64,000 nucleotides of DNA from assembly GCF_043290135.1 (NCBI RefSeq), contig NW_027464588.1, positions 1,127,501 through 1,191,500 on the forward strand. The letters run 5' to 3'. Source of the stretch: Rhipicephalus microplus (lineage: Eukaryota; Arthropoda; Arachnida; Ixodida; Ixodidae). Below are positions 35,686 to 49,519 of the stretch, piece by piece. Every line of letters starts with the position of its first letter. Position 1 is the first letter of the stretch. Below the pieces are notes generated by a model, which did not search any database, was not told the origin of the DNA, and worked only from the letters and a program-made list of their open reading frames with translations. The position numbers and the translations under genes are program-made.

Positions 35686-36681
35686 ATAGAGATAAGCGCG
35701 GCGAATACATTTTCTTAGCCCTCTTAATCAATATGTAGCCGAGTACAACTTGAGAAGATCGTCTCAGCCTCATTTAGATAATTGAAGCATGGTTGCCTGT
35801 GGCTAACGAAATAGTCCTGCTTATGAACTTTGTGACGTCCTCGAAAGGAAAAGTGACCGGTTGTTGACAGCCGGAGCCCATTGGTGCTAATTTGTGTGCA
35901 AACGCCTTTGAAGAAGAAATGTCGCTGACTTGTATAAGTCAGTCTAGTAGAGAGTGAAGTTGTATTTGATGCCATTATTAGTGAGATATCCTGATTTTCT
36001 GAAATATTCAGAATGTGTTTAATTTATTATATACTGCTCTGCACAATTGCAGTTGTACAATGTATCTCATTGCTCCACGTTTACCAAGTACTTTTTGGCA
36101 TCTGCCATTTCAATACTTTTTCCTTTCTTTGGATAAGGCATATGATTGCTTACATATTGAAAGCTTGTAGCAACCTGTAATGTGTTCATTCTATTCCACA
36201 GTACTACCACATGCCGTCGTTGCCCAGTAAAGTGAGAGTTCTCATCTAGCTTTCATATCTGACCTGACTACACGTGTAGGTTTCCGAACAGATTCTTTGT
36301 CATGGGACTTGTGCTGTTGTGTTTGTTTACATTATTTGTTCTAAATTGTAAGCTTACTGCAATACATAAAAATAAAACGAACATTGTGTGTTACGTTTTC
36401 TTACATAGCGCTCGCTGACGCTCGGCCAGTCGAGTGTTTCGCTGCTGCCTTGACTCAACCGTGATGGTGCCCAGAGCGTTGCTCTGCGACTCATTCATAA
36501 AATAGTGTGCTGGACATTGGAACGACAAATGTCACATGCTCACAAGATGCAAATACAAACAAAGTAGAAGATGAATGCTTCAAGAGATGAATATTGAACA
36601 CTGCATGTTATCCGAGTTTTTTCGACAAATGGTCTTACCTTCATGGAGAAGAGGGGGTGGGTGGGACCTAGACAAGACTGC

Positions 36682-36794
36682 ATTATTTACTATGCATTAG
36701 GTTGGCGGCAGAAGTAGCTTTGCGAAATTAGCAGGCAATTGGCCCACCCGCTTGGTTAATTCCAAGCTATACATGTTCACCATTGTTTGTGCAA
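36682..36794 (+). repeat. 115-bp direct repeat, copy 2
   Basis: Second copy, about 95% identical and 1.1 kb from the first in the same orientation. The spacer contains no ORF of note, so LTR status is not supported. Confidence 0.92.
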
Positions 36795-39272
36795 CAAACG
36801 TAAAACATGCCCACGTGACAAGTGTGACGCCAGGCAAAAGTTGAGGTTTATCGGGGGTGATAAGGGCCGTAACTTTTTTCGCCGCTTTCGACCATGCACA
36901 ACGGGGAGCCAACTTCTGTGAAGACACTTTAGCTCGAAACAAGCGTACAGTACTGACCCTGGTGGCCCATTCGACCCTAGCACACCTGGTGGTTGGTTAG
37001 AGCAACTGGCCTGCGGTTTCTGTTTCAGTTTCACTGGCGGAAATTTTGAATTACTCTCCACAATCGACGTGTGGCTATGGCAAAATTTAATGATTTCAGA
37101 CCACTTTTCTCCGCCCAAATGGAAAGGCTATTGTTTGCCGTTTTGATTTAGCGATATCCTATTTTGTCAAGCTCAAAATTGTACTTGCGAATAAGGTCAT
37201 GGCATATTTTGTTTTTTCAGCGAAGTTATAAGAGAAAAAGATGCAGGCAATCATAGTTCACTACGGCTTTATTCGCTGCGCTTGTTTGTGCTTGTTTTTT
37301 TTTTGAACAAGCAGTATCTGTCTATATATCAATCAAAAAGAGAGGAGACAGAGTACCCACATTGTTTTTATTTCATGACAAAGTGGAAGCTGAGAGTATA
37401 AAAAGCTCAAATTGAAAGAAGCATCACACAGAAATGCTTTGCGATACTGGATATGTTGCACAAAGTTCACCTTTTGCCGCCGCATACAGTCACAAAGTTT
37501 TTTTTTGTTTTTTGCGAACCTGACCGTCGTCAGAAGCTTTAGCAAAAGGTTACAGCGACTAAGACACTGCGTGAGAAACAAAGAAACACACCCCACACGA
37601 CACGCAACGTATGTGGGCGTGTTTATGTTCCTTCTAATTCGCGCAGTTGTGACTTTTTTTCTGAATCAATGACTCAACTGGTCCAGCAACATGTCCTTCA
37701 AAAAGCTTCACTTGAAAACTTGCCTCACCTGCTGTCTCACAATTGAAAATGCCGAAGCATCCGACGGCGACGAAACCTTCCTGCTGTCGTGCCTGGGCTT
37801 GCTACATGCTGGTATGGCGGGTACTCGAATCGGCACGAATCGTATAGATGCTGTTTATTGAAGTGAAATTTAACCAAAATTTCCACGTAAGGAGTGGTGA
37901 ATTGTTTTTGTGTGTAAAGAACATGCCAAATATGGGCGTACTACTATTTGGTAAAAGAAAACATGTTGTTGGATTTGTGATAACTTTTCGTGTTTTTGCA
38001 CTTGCGTCCTCTAGCGTTTCTTGAGAGCACTAGTCGGTTACGTAGTCGAGACGTACTTCCTGAGACCAGATTTTGCGGAGTGTCCGCTCTTAACCTTTTC
38101 TTTCTCTATGACGTTATCGTTAGCAGTGATGTAGGTTCCAGAATAACCAGCAATGCTCGCGAAGTGGGGGTAATCTTAACAAAGTACGTGACATACTGCA
38201 GTCCTGAAGCTTCCCGAACACTGCGGGCGTGGTGGCGCTGAGAATCGCTGGCAGTGAAACGGGGTGATAACAAAACGTGAGGGGGGAATATGGCAATATG
38301 TACTATGTGAATGCATTCAACTGACGAAGGGAAAAATAGTTTCATCGCACTAGTGGGTTTCGCACCTAAGCCCTCATGCGCCGAAAGCAAGTGTCTTAAG
38401 CATTGGCTAAGCACCATCATTTTTTTGTTTTTGTTACTAGGCTTTGAAATACAACCCATAATACCATAATACACACGACACTGGTAACAAAGCATGAATT
38501 GAACGAAATTTACATCGATTCTTGGCAGTCAACTATAATTTTGCTGGTTTTGTCAGGCTGAAGCTCCCGCAGGTTCACCAGCGGCTCTAGTCTTGGGAAC
38601 CAACCACTAGGGCGTTTCCGGTGCCGCTTAATAAATCTCAAGAAACCAGTGGACGCTTTCTCTGAAATCAGCCCGTGCAGACCACGCATTCTTATCAAAT
38701 TGTCAACCTACCACTCTCACTCTCTATATGTAGTAAAGGTCCTTCAGCACAACTGCATCAAAAGGGACAGCGTTCTTGTTATCTACGTTTAGAATGTGAC
38801 GCAGGTAGTGTGGGAATACGCTTATTCCCTGTTATTTGCAGAACATCCCAAAATATAACCCTTTCCAACAAAGAGAAAGTAAAACCTTTTCAGGCAGTGT
38901 CCGGATATGGAGTTTCAAGAAAAAAACGTTTTGGCTCCCGGCGTCGTAAACGTCTTTTTTTTGCGCTCTTTAAAATGTCCTTACCTGGGCTTGCAGTGTA
39001 CAAAGACCACCAACGCAAAATAAAGTTCTTTTTATCTAACAACAGCTAGGCACTCTCGTGAAAAACGTACACCAAGAAATCTTACACTGGACACAACTTC
39101 CTTATAAACATCACATACATCAACCCGCAGAGGGAACCTCAGTAGTGTGTGAAGCAGCCATGGGCCGACTTAAGGTGCTCTCTATTCATCCCTCTATAAG
39201 CATTCATTGTTGCACACACAGCCGCCTGGCGACCCCTTGCCTCCTCCGCACTCATGCTCATGTCTTTATTCA

Positions 39273-39275
<3 letters not shown>
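36795..39275. other. No recognised feature
   Basis: 2.5 kb of AT-rich sequence. Small frames on both strands carry no domains I recognise. Confidence 0.4.
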
Positions 39276-39360
<85 letters not shown>

Positions 39361-39376
39361 GCTACTACTACTACTA
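39276..39376. repeat. (CTA)n microsatellite
   Basis: About 100 bases of CTA with one GCT interruption. Poly-Thr, poly-Tyr and poly-Val frames here are artefacts. Confidence 0.98.
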
Positions 39377-39686
39377 CCATGACAACTACGTTGTGTGTGT
39401 ACTTTTTTCGCCCCCTATATATGAAAATAGCCAAAAATAAAAAGGGGGTAGTCCATACCAGCAGGAGGTACAACGGGTACAAGCCAATATAACATAAATG
39501 AGGAGGGAAAATTTCCCAAGCTAACTGTTTTTTTTTATAGCCAGTTAGTTCAAAAAATAATAACAAGGGTGAAACCTAATGAGTGCGGCATGAAAGTGCA
39601 AGAAATAAACCGATTAGCTTCTTAGGAAACAGCAGGTCGACATGTAGCAGCATTGTATTTCCCTAAGTTTAGTGTGTGTGGTTCGT

Positions 39687-39707
39687 GCTTGCGTGTGTGT
39701 GTGTGTG

Positions 39708-39752
<45 letters not shown>
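39687..39752. repeat. (GT)n microsatellite
   Basis: About 65 bases of GT with GC interruptions. Confidence 0.95.
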
Positions 39753-39753
<1 letters not shown>

Positions 39754-40309
39754 TGTATGTATGAGTGTTTATTTATAATGGGTCGCCGTTGAATGCGGGA
39801 AATTCTAAACGAAATGACGAGGTGGGATGCAAGCCAGTTGTCTTGAGGATGGGTTAAGCGTTGATGGGGATGGTAACAGAAGCCTCTCAGAAGTCGGAGT
39901 CCATTTCTTCACCTGGAGAAGTGTAGCCAGGTACGTCGAGATGTCGTTCTAACCAGCGATGGAACAGGAAACCTTGAGCAGCCTGTTTGCCACTGCGAAT
40001 TTAGACAAGGCACCATTTGAAATAGTGGCGTGCGTTTCAAAGGAAAAAGAACCAGGGATAATTACTCGCACAAGCGTTGCGGACTCCATGATTCATGTAC
40101 TTAAAGAAAATGGAGCTGTGATGCTATCGTTATCAGTCGCAGAGGTTTTCCTCCACCTTTGTTGACATAACTGCGACTTCAATCGAAAGAATTCAAGCAA
40201 AAATTATCATGATAGACTACGATGGCAAGGGAGCTGACTTAGAGTGTGAAGCGCCGTCCTAATAAAGTGTTGGCAGCTAATCTCAGAGTTGTATTTTGAG
40301 CTGTAAACA

Positions 40310-41020
40310 GAATTGAAGTTGAGTGAAAAATAAGTAGCCCCACTCCTAGTTAGGCCTCCACCATGTTAAAAAAGCACGGTCTTTCACGTTCTCCCTGGTA
40401 CGGTGGGTCCAGCTGTGGAGTAAGCTTAGAAGCTGATCTTCCCGCTGTACTCGAGTCCACTGCTTTATTCGTCACCCCTTTGCAAACTGCTGCCATCACT
40501 CCTAGTTACCGTAAGCAAGGCTGATCAGATTTATCAGAGACTAAAGTGGAAACCTTTTGTGGTGCCTCTAGTACGGCAGAACTAAAACATATGAAAGGAT
40601 TCGTCACAATCATTGGCCACCAGCAGTTTCGACAAAGAAGTGATGACGCTATTCGTTTCTGATGAAAGAAAACAATTTTCCTGAAGCAGCCAATGCACTG
40701 ACTGGTCCATAAAAAGATCGCCTCGTTCCCATCCATAACAATGCAAGCTGCAATACAAGACGCTTTCGCACCTTGTACTGCAGCCTGCTTTGCAATCCAT
40801 TTGTACAAGGCGTGAAAGCGTCGTATAGGCGACCCACACTTCTAGGAGCCTTCACGCACAATCGTCAGAGCAGGAATTTCGGAAAAGTTTCTCTACATGA
40901 AAGCATTTCCTGCTAACATTTTCATTTTCTCGTAGCAATATAGTAGAGTGGTAATAGAGCTGGCGTCGCGCTTGAAGGAAAACTTAGCCTTAGTTGTTGG
41001 TTTTCCTAGCATGCTGCTGA
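40310..41020 (+). repeat. Dispersed 0.7-kb repeat, copy B
   Basis: Same-orientation relative of 20370-21090 (blocks TAGCCCCACTCCTAG, GCTTTATTCGTC, GATGAAAGAAAA and ACATTTTCATTTTC). No bHLH-like sequence follows copy B, so only the non-coding part is shared. Confidence 0.8.
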
Positions 41021-42296
41021 CTGTGACCACTGTCAGTGGTGGAGGGGGCCCAGCCCTCTGAACTTTTCTCAGTAGAGAAGCTCGCACCCTCCTCGCCTCC
41101 CCCGGCTGATACGCCTATGAGACCTACCCATTAGGAACAGCTCACTTGTTCATTCCCAAATAGCACACCCGATCATGAAACATAGACGTTGGTCGTCTTG
41201 GTTAAGGGTTCCTTGAGTACCCACAACAAATTCAAGGCACTGAAACAACAAAGTGCACTCGCTAAAACAGCACAATAATGGCAGATATGTTTAAGCAAGA
41301 AGTCATCATAACATGGCACCAAATACCTTGTCAGCATGAAAGGCCACGTTGATGTTTAAAAAAATGAAATTCGTGAAAACGAGTCTAGAATGGCAGCCGT
41401 GATACAATAACCTCGTTTTTCTTCTATAAGCTGTCAAAACAGGTGCTACTCTCTCACCACGATTTTTCAAAGCAACACAGAGTTAATTTTTATTTCCTTT
41501 TCTTTTTGACCCAGCTAGGCATACGTTACCTTCTGCTAGTGTCGGTACAAATGTGTTATATTAGCCAGGTATTTCAGGCTTCCTAACGCACAAACAGTGA
41601 CAATATAGAGCTAATAAGAACAGACTTACACACTTCAAAGTATATTGCGTGCGCGTTACGCAGCATTTCTTGGTGAAAGTTGTATATTATGAAGAAATTC
41701 CGAATTAAAAAAATAGAGACGAAGAAAGGATACTGTTGCACTGATGAGTGAATGTTCCAACGACCCGTCTTCTTCTAACTTACAGAAACAATTACCATCG
41801 CTGCCAAAGTACAGTGAGGAGTGAGCAATGTAACTAGGCCTAAACTTCAGAGCCCATCACGCCCAACCCCTCACACAGGGCATCCGAATGTCGTCTGCAC
41901 TGCCATCTGCTTTCGGAGCTCGTACCCGCGAATTCTATATTTTAAGTAAGGCATTCTCAATCCCTCGTTTAGTCGTACGCTCACGCCTGCTATAGTTGTC
42001 GTCTGCAAATACCCGTAAATCGCAGCTAGCGGGAAACCAATATTGAGCCCCAGGGGAGGCATAGAATTTGGTCAAAAGCCTAGAGTCATCATAGTAAAGC
42101 TGCAAACGACATGCTCTGCTGACATCATAATCTAGAGCCCATGGCACAAAGATAGCCGAGAGCCGCCATCAGATGGCCGATGACCGAAGGCCTTACTAAG
42201 AGCTCTCCGCGTCGATGGCGAGATGATGCCAGAAGAATCGCTGCGGTATGTGCGGGAGCTGGATCGTGTACTGGCACTTGCACAGGCTCCGAAAGT
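41021..42296. other. No recognised feature
   Basis: No supported gene. Short frames near 41870-42150 have no domain. Confidence 0.4.
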
Positions 42297-42332
42297 GGAA
42301 GCGTGACAGACGCAGGTGTCTGTCACGCTTCC
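42297..42332. repeat. 36-nt hairpin (15-nt perfect arms)
   Basis: GGAAGCGTGACAGAC, a GCAGGT loop, then the exact inverse GTCTGTCACGCTTCC. It has no T-run, gene or element boundary beside it. Confidence 0.95.
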
Positions 42333-43960
<1,628 letters not shown>

Positions 43961-44904
43961 CTCGAGGCCACAATTTCGGGTTGCAGGACGCCTTTAAAGG
44001 CCAGAGCTTTCACTGGTCGAAACATGTTTGTTCAACTCACTTTGGCAGGGTTGGCAATCAGCATGACTTGAGTGATGGCAGCAGCCGGCAGGATGAGGTT
44101 GTGAGGTGACAGCTTAGTCCCTGAAGGCGGTTGCAACTTGATCTGCATCGTCTGTTTGAGACGCAGGAACGACAACACGAGCAGTGGGAAAGATAAGTAA
44201 GGGATAGTTCGGGCTAGTTGACTTTTCGTGTTACTTGTACAATGAGAGAAAAAAAACAAGGGAACCGTGCAACTGACGTAGCCGCGTTATTGAAGATTGC
44301 AAGTTTGGCCCTTGTCCTCGGCGGGTGGCCTTTTCGTACATTGTTTTTTTATTTTTCACATTTACATTAAAATTTATTCTAATAACGTCTTCTGTACTTT
44401 TTTTGGCCTAGTTTTGTGGTAAATCTCACAATTAGTGTGTCTGACAAAGAAAAAAATTCCTTAAACTTTTGTGCGAAATTTATTCTACGTAGGGATCGCT
44501 ACTTTATAGTTGGGTGAATTTTTTTTTTCAGTGTGCGTTGATCATGCAAGTAAACATTGCATGCAGGCAAGCACTTGGTAACTTATTTGAGACTCTCGAA
44601 AGACTCGTGCAAAATGATTTGTAACGGTGGCTAGAATTATGGCTAGCCCCTCTTTTTTTAAAATATACGGGTTTTCTTTAAGCTAGTGCGAACATTCGAA
44701 TGCTTGGAATGTTCGAACAACTATTCGAATTCGCTTTGATTCAAATGGTAATTATTGAAAATTCCGAAGTTTTCGCAATGAACGAATAGATGTATATTAT
44801 TCCACATGTAACTGCCTGTAAAAATGGTTTCACTTCCGTGTAGAAATGCTAAGTCATGAAAGCGCTTAGCCAAGAGAAATGCGCTCCGCCGCAAAGCCCC
44901 ATTT

Positions 44905-45620
44905 TAAAGTTAAAGGGCCCCTCCAACACTTTCTGAGCATGGTCAGAAAACGCTTCCGATTGGTAGTTGAGGCTACCGAGAACACGCGAGCCAAATATTA
45001 TAGTGTTGCACGCAGCCTGCAATTCACAATAAATTCTCAAGGTCAGCTAAAAAGTGCTCTCTTCTCTCGGCAAATGATGCTACAAGCTCAAAAATCACCT
45101 CACTCTTCACAGCCATTGTATCAGCCATTGGCTGATTTCAGCATAGAGTGCTCGTTTGTTACTGGGGCAGCCACAGGAGGCCGCCACTTGTTCACGCGTA
45201 CGTGCACGATCGCACTGAAAAGCCACGTGTACGAAGAAAAAAAAAAGGAGCCAGAGAAAAAGTGCTCAAGGTCACGAGGCTCGCGTGACGTATTTTTTTC
45301 CCCGTGCCATTCCTTCCTGCTTAGTTTACAGCAATTTCATCGGGGCGAGAAAAGAGAGAATGCGATTGCAGCGTGCAACAATTTTTTGAAACTCCGCTCG
45401 TACTGGACGGATTCTAAAAACTTTTGCGGTGGTGAATTTGTAAGTTCATAAGCTTTTTTGTTGAATTCATTCCATGGCTATTCGAAAAAAGTGTTGCAGC
45501 GCCCCCAAAATGAACACATTACCCTGAAATCGTTTCATCATTATTTAAGCTTAAGAGCTTGTTATACTGCCCTATATGCTCTAAATAATAAATGTTAAAG
45601 TACTATGCATTTTACAATTA
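44905..45620 (+). repeat. Tick interspersed repeat starting TTAAAGGGCCCCTCCAACAC
   Basis: The opening TTAAAGGGCCCCTC and following words (TTTCTGAGCATGGTCAGAAA) have the look of a non-autonomous DNA repeat common in tick genomes. The 190-codon + frame inside it has no domain, and I regard it as chance. I did not find the matching inverted end with certainty, and there is no second copy in this window. Confidence 0.45.
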
Positions 45621-47680
45621 CCACTTGCATCTTGTCGAAAGTCAAATCCTGCTACAACGAAAAGTTGTTTCGACTTCCTTTGAACGAAAAAACTTGGCAT
45701 TTGTCTTAGTTCGAATAAAAATATTTTGCAGGTTAGTCAGGTCATGAAGAATGTGCTTATTTTTCTTCGTATGTCATATATACTACGCAGATTTTATTCA
45801 AAATGATTCGACCGAAATTAATAAACACTTAGAGGTTGCGTCAGGCCTGAAATTCACTATTATTTTAATTATAGTTTTTTTTCTCATAAAAGCCTATACC
45901 TTCATTATCCTAAAATCTAGACCTAAAACTCACCAATTCGCACTAGCATACTTTCTTTAATAAATGCCTAATACATTCGTTGTAATAAAATATCACCCTG
46001 ATATTCACTATTGCCACATGCCTACTTACTTTCATAAATGAATAATACATTAATCATCGCGCTCCAATAAGTCACCAATACTCGTCTATCAATGCATAAA
46101 GAGGCAAAAATTTACATGCATGATGATTTCTCCACACGTGCAACCTTTCAAACTCATTTGAAAGACAGTGTCATTAAAAAGTCACTCAGACACAACACCA
46201 TTAAACTGTTGTCTCATAGTATTAAAACAACGCATACCACACAGTCCAACACCAAGTGCCAGCAGCAACTGCGTACCAATGGTCCGGCATTCTTCTAAGC
46301 CGTGCTAAATCGCGAACGGGAGTGGAAGCGCCGATGGCGGGCGGATCTTGCAAATCATGCCGTCGAGTTAGCACGCGATGCCAAACGATTGCAACAACGT
46401 CGCACCGCACAATGAAAGCTTGGTTCTTAAAGACGAAAAAAAAAAAGCACCAAATTTCTATCTGCCTATAGGTGACATGGTGCAGTGCCTACGCTGGACA
46501 AGTGGCATTGTTGCGTCAAATGATGAATGCGGGAGTGCGTCCTCAGGGGTGACCTCAATTAGCCGCTGATTACATTCCTCCACGACCGGGATCATACAAT
46601 CACAATGTTGGGCATGTTAAAGGAACACTGTGGTTAACTCAAAACAAGCAGGTGTTTATGCTCATTAAGAAGCACGAACATGTAACCAATAATTGTGAAA
46701 GGCTTCAATGCCACTTCGGGTTAAACCCACTGTTAAACACCGGGACTGCATGTTTGAGCTCTCGCTTGTGTTATGATCACACTGCGTGGCTTGGCTAATT
46801 TGGAAGCATGAGAAGTTGCGGCTTAGCCTATACCGCGATTTTTTTCTGGGTCAGCGCAACCAAATATACGCCAAAAGCGGCGACAACAGCAGTAATTCGA
46901 ATTTCACAGTGCAGTCGTCTCCCCTCGTAAAACTCTTTGAACATGCCCGAACGACTGATAGCTTAAAAAGGGCTGTTTGCAGTGAAAACGGCGTAGAAAG
47001 GGTGGTTGTGCTGGCCAAGAAGCCATTTCCTACGTTATTAGTGGTGCCTTCATGCCACTGTTTTCCACAAACCTTAGCCTGCCCAGCGTGGCACATTCAT
47101 CACTTCAGCGAACCACAATTGATATGCACGTACGTCTTTGCACTGTGCTGTGTCATATAGCGTTTTCTAATTCGCAATGGGACGAACTGGGCGTGCCTCT
47201 TCTTTTTTTGTGGGTTGGAAAAGCGGCAGTGCTTCATCTTCTACTTTTGGGGATGGAAATCAAAACAGCATTTTGATTGGACTGTCCTGAACTCCATTGT
47301 TTGCCCTCTGCAGGGAATCCTGGGAAGACCAGGGCATAAAACGCAAGCACCGAGGCGCTCCCGACAAGCTCCCAGAGAGAGCTTTTATGATGCCACCTCC
47401 ACCATGTAGCAACACGCGACATATAAATAATATAAATAAAAAGTATTGCTAACAGCTCCAGGCTCCTCTTCTCGTCATCTCCGCATGACTTTGACTGGCT
47501 CCGGTCCTATGGGAAGACCCCCGACTACATCATTGATTAACCATTTGTGAACGCGGACGAAATTCGCAGCATATTTTCCTGCACAGCAGTCCACGTGTCT
47601 CATGTACGCAGGACTTTTAAAAATCACGACTAGCCCTTCCATGGCCACTCAACAAAAGTATGACTATAAATTCAACAGGT
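45621..47680. other. No recognised feature
   Basis: About 2 kb, AT-rich, with scattered short frames. No domain or repeat that I can support. Confidence 0.4.
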
Positions 47681-47937
47681 TATCCAGCCGCCCCACCGCG
47701 GTGGTCTAGTGGCTAAGGTACTCGGCTGCTGACCCGCAGGTCGCGGGATCGAATCCCGGCTGCGGCGGCTGCATTTCCGATGAACGCGGAAATGATGTAG
47801 GCCCGTGTACTGAGATTTGGCTGCACGTTAAAGAACCCCAGGTGGTCCAAATTTCAGGAGCTCTCCACTACTGTGTCTCTCAATCATATGGTGGTTTTGC
47901 GACGTTAAACCCCACATATCATCAGGGTATCCAGCCG
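47681..47937 (+). mobile_element. Full-length Ruka-like SINE with 10-bp TSD
   Basis: The element runs from 47691 to 47927 between perfect TATCCAGCCG duplications (47681-47690 and 47928-47937). The tRNA-like head has A box TGGTCTAGTGGC and B box GGGATCGAATCCC. The body ends GACGTTAAACCCCACATATCA. It is the best-preserved of the four copies here and could retain an internal Pol III promoter. Confidence 0.95.
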
Positions 47938-48022
47938 ATCTGAGAGCTGGCTAATCTCCCAGTCTTTCCTCCTCTTCATTACTTCATATACTGTTAGTAC
48001 ACTGTACATTGTGGGCTTTAAG

Positions 48023-48215
48023 TGATTGATTGATTGACTGATTGATTGATATGTGGAGTTTAACGTCCCAAATCCACCATATGATTATGAGAAATGCCGT
48101 AGTGGAGGGCTTTGGAAATTTTGACCACCTGGGGTTCTTTAACCTGCACCCAAATCTGAGAACACGGGCCTACAACATCTTCGCCTCCATCAAAAATGCG
48201 GTCAGCCGTCGCAGT
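48023..48215 (-). mobile_element. 5'-truncated Ruka-like SINE
   Basis: The (GATT)n tail and GATATGTGGAGTTTAACGTC at its left end, then the body to about 48205. The tRNA head is missing. It lies only 100 bases from the full copy, in the opposite orientation. Confidence 0.9.
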
Positions 48216-48277
48216 AGAGATTTGGTCAATAGTGAACTAGAAATCGCTCCGCGTAAGTAATATTAACAATCTCAAAG

Positions 48278-48317
48278 GCTATGGTTGCGTGGCGCATATG
48301 CGCCACGCAAGCATAGC
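48278..48317. repeat. 40-nt palindrome with no loop
   Basis: TTGCGTGGCGCATATGCGCC plus ACGCAA (48285-48310) is perfectly self-complementary. The flanks GCTATGG/GCATAGC extend it to 40 nt with one mismatch. A partial repeat of the core follows immediately (GCGCCACGCATATG). Confidence 0.95.
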
Positions 48318-48984
48318 GCCACGCATATGTGCCAGAACCGATTACATCTGATGAAGGCACAATTTGACCGCTAATTTTCTGTCGTCATAGGATAATTTGA
48401 CCATTCCTGAAAAAACCTGCAATATCAAAAAGGTTCCTTTTTTCTTTTGGCTAAAAAACAGGGGAGAATTCCCCAAAAAAGAAAAATTTCCTGCACGGGA
48501 CATCCCTACTTCGTGCCGGACCCATACAAGCTGATTAGTCTCAGGCAAGTCTTATAGTGCGGTACTACGAATTAAATTTCGAATGCATGACCTCCTGTTT
48601 CAGGAAGCGGGTGGGCAGCCTGCGATCCGTGAGGCACTAATATGCAGATTCCGGCCTGACCCCAGAAGCTCCCCCCTTCCCCTCGTCAGCTCCTTTCTTA
48701 AGGTCAACACTACATTTTGTACGTCAAGTGGGGTTAGGCATCACTTTCGAAGAATTATCACTTCCATTCGCCATTGTGCCGCATCTTCTCAGTTGAATTG
48801 AATATAGCCAAAATCTAGCCAAAGCTGGGACAGTTGTGCGCCAATTGTTTGCTGAGCCTGCGAAGTTCCTCTGCCCTCCCTCTTTATTGGCCGTGGGGTC
48901 CCCAGCCTTCTCGGTTTCACGAATTCGGCCTTCAAGTTCAAAAGGTTACCGACGCCTGGTCGAACCCATTTGTTGTATCGTGCA
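48318..48984. other. No recognised feature
   Basis: No supported gene or repeat, apart from an ACAATTGGCGC-like word on the - strand near 48840 that resembles the leader after the LTR-like repeat at 52.4 kb. Confidence 0.35.
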
Positions 48985-49260
48985 TCGGATGGGACGCACG
49001 GAGAACACGAGGCCCGGTGCCCGAAGCGTGAGCTAGGGAGAAAAATTGAGTGGTACACATGAGACCCGGCTGAAAACTCTATGTGTACACAAGCATTCCT
49101 ATATATACATTTATACAATGCCCTCTGTGGGGCCAGGGAACCAGTTTCGAAACTATAACCGGAACCAAGACCACCACATCACATCATCCTCCCCCCCTTT
49201 CGAAATCAAGAGGATGCTGGGTCCTATACACGCAGCCAATGCAAAATAAGAACAAAAATA
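48985..49260 (-). repeat. LTR-like repeat, copy A
   Basis: Alignable with 52385-52690 in the same orientation. Shared blocks (+ strand) are AACACGAGGC, GAGACCCGGCTGAAA, GTACACA.GCAT, GG.GCCAGG.AACC.GTT and a C-rich run. On the - strand the end reads ..CGTGTTCTCCGTGCGTC. It is possibly an old LTR or part of a non-autonomous element. Confidence 0.6.
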
Positions 49261-49519
49261 TATGGTATAAACACAGAAGTAGTGAAATGGACAGCATAAC
49301 AGCGTGAAGAAATGCACAGCAAACACATGAAAATGCAAAAGCAATGCACACCTGAAAGAGTAGCACCACATCACCCCCCCCCCCCCCCCTGAATAGAAAG
49401 GCATGCGGGAGTAACACGTAACACAAGCACACACTGCACGCAGCACTATGAAGAATAAAATTGTATGGTAGGCACACTAATATTATCAAAGAGAGGCACA
49501 CTGCCAAGTGTACCAGTCA

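Noticed and set aside
44879..45451. A 190-codon + frame
   Set aside because: Coincides with an interspersed repeat and has no recognisable domain; likely chance.
47691..47790. A possible functional tRNA gene
   Set aside because: A and B boxes are present, but the sequence runs into a SINE body, has target duplications and recurs at 2963-3228. It is a tRNA-derived SINE head.
49153..49507. Gly/Cys-rich and Phe-rich - strand frames with possible signal peptides
   Set aside because: Overlapping frames across a poly-C run and an LTR-like repeat; no conserved spacing of cysteines.
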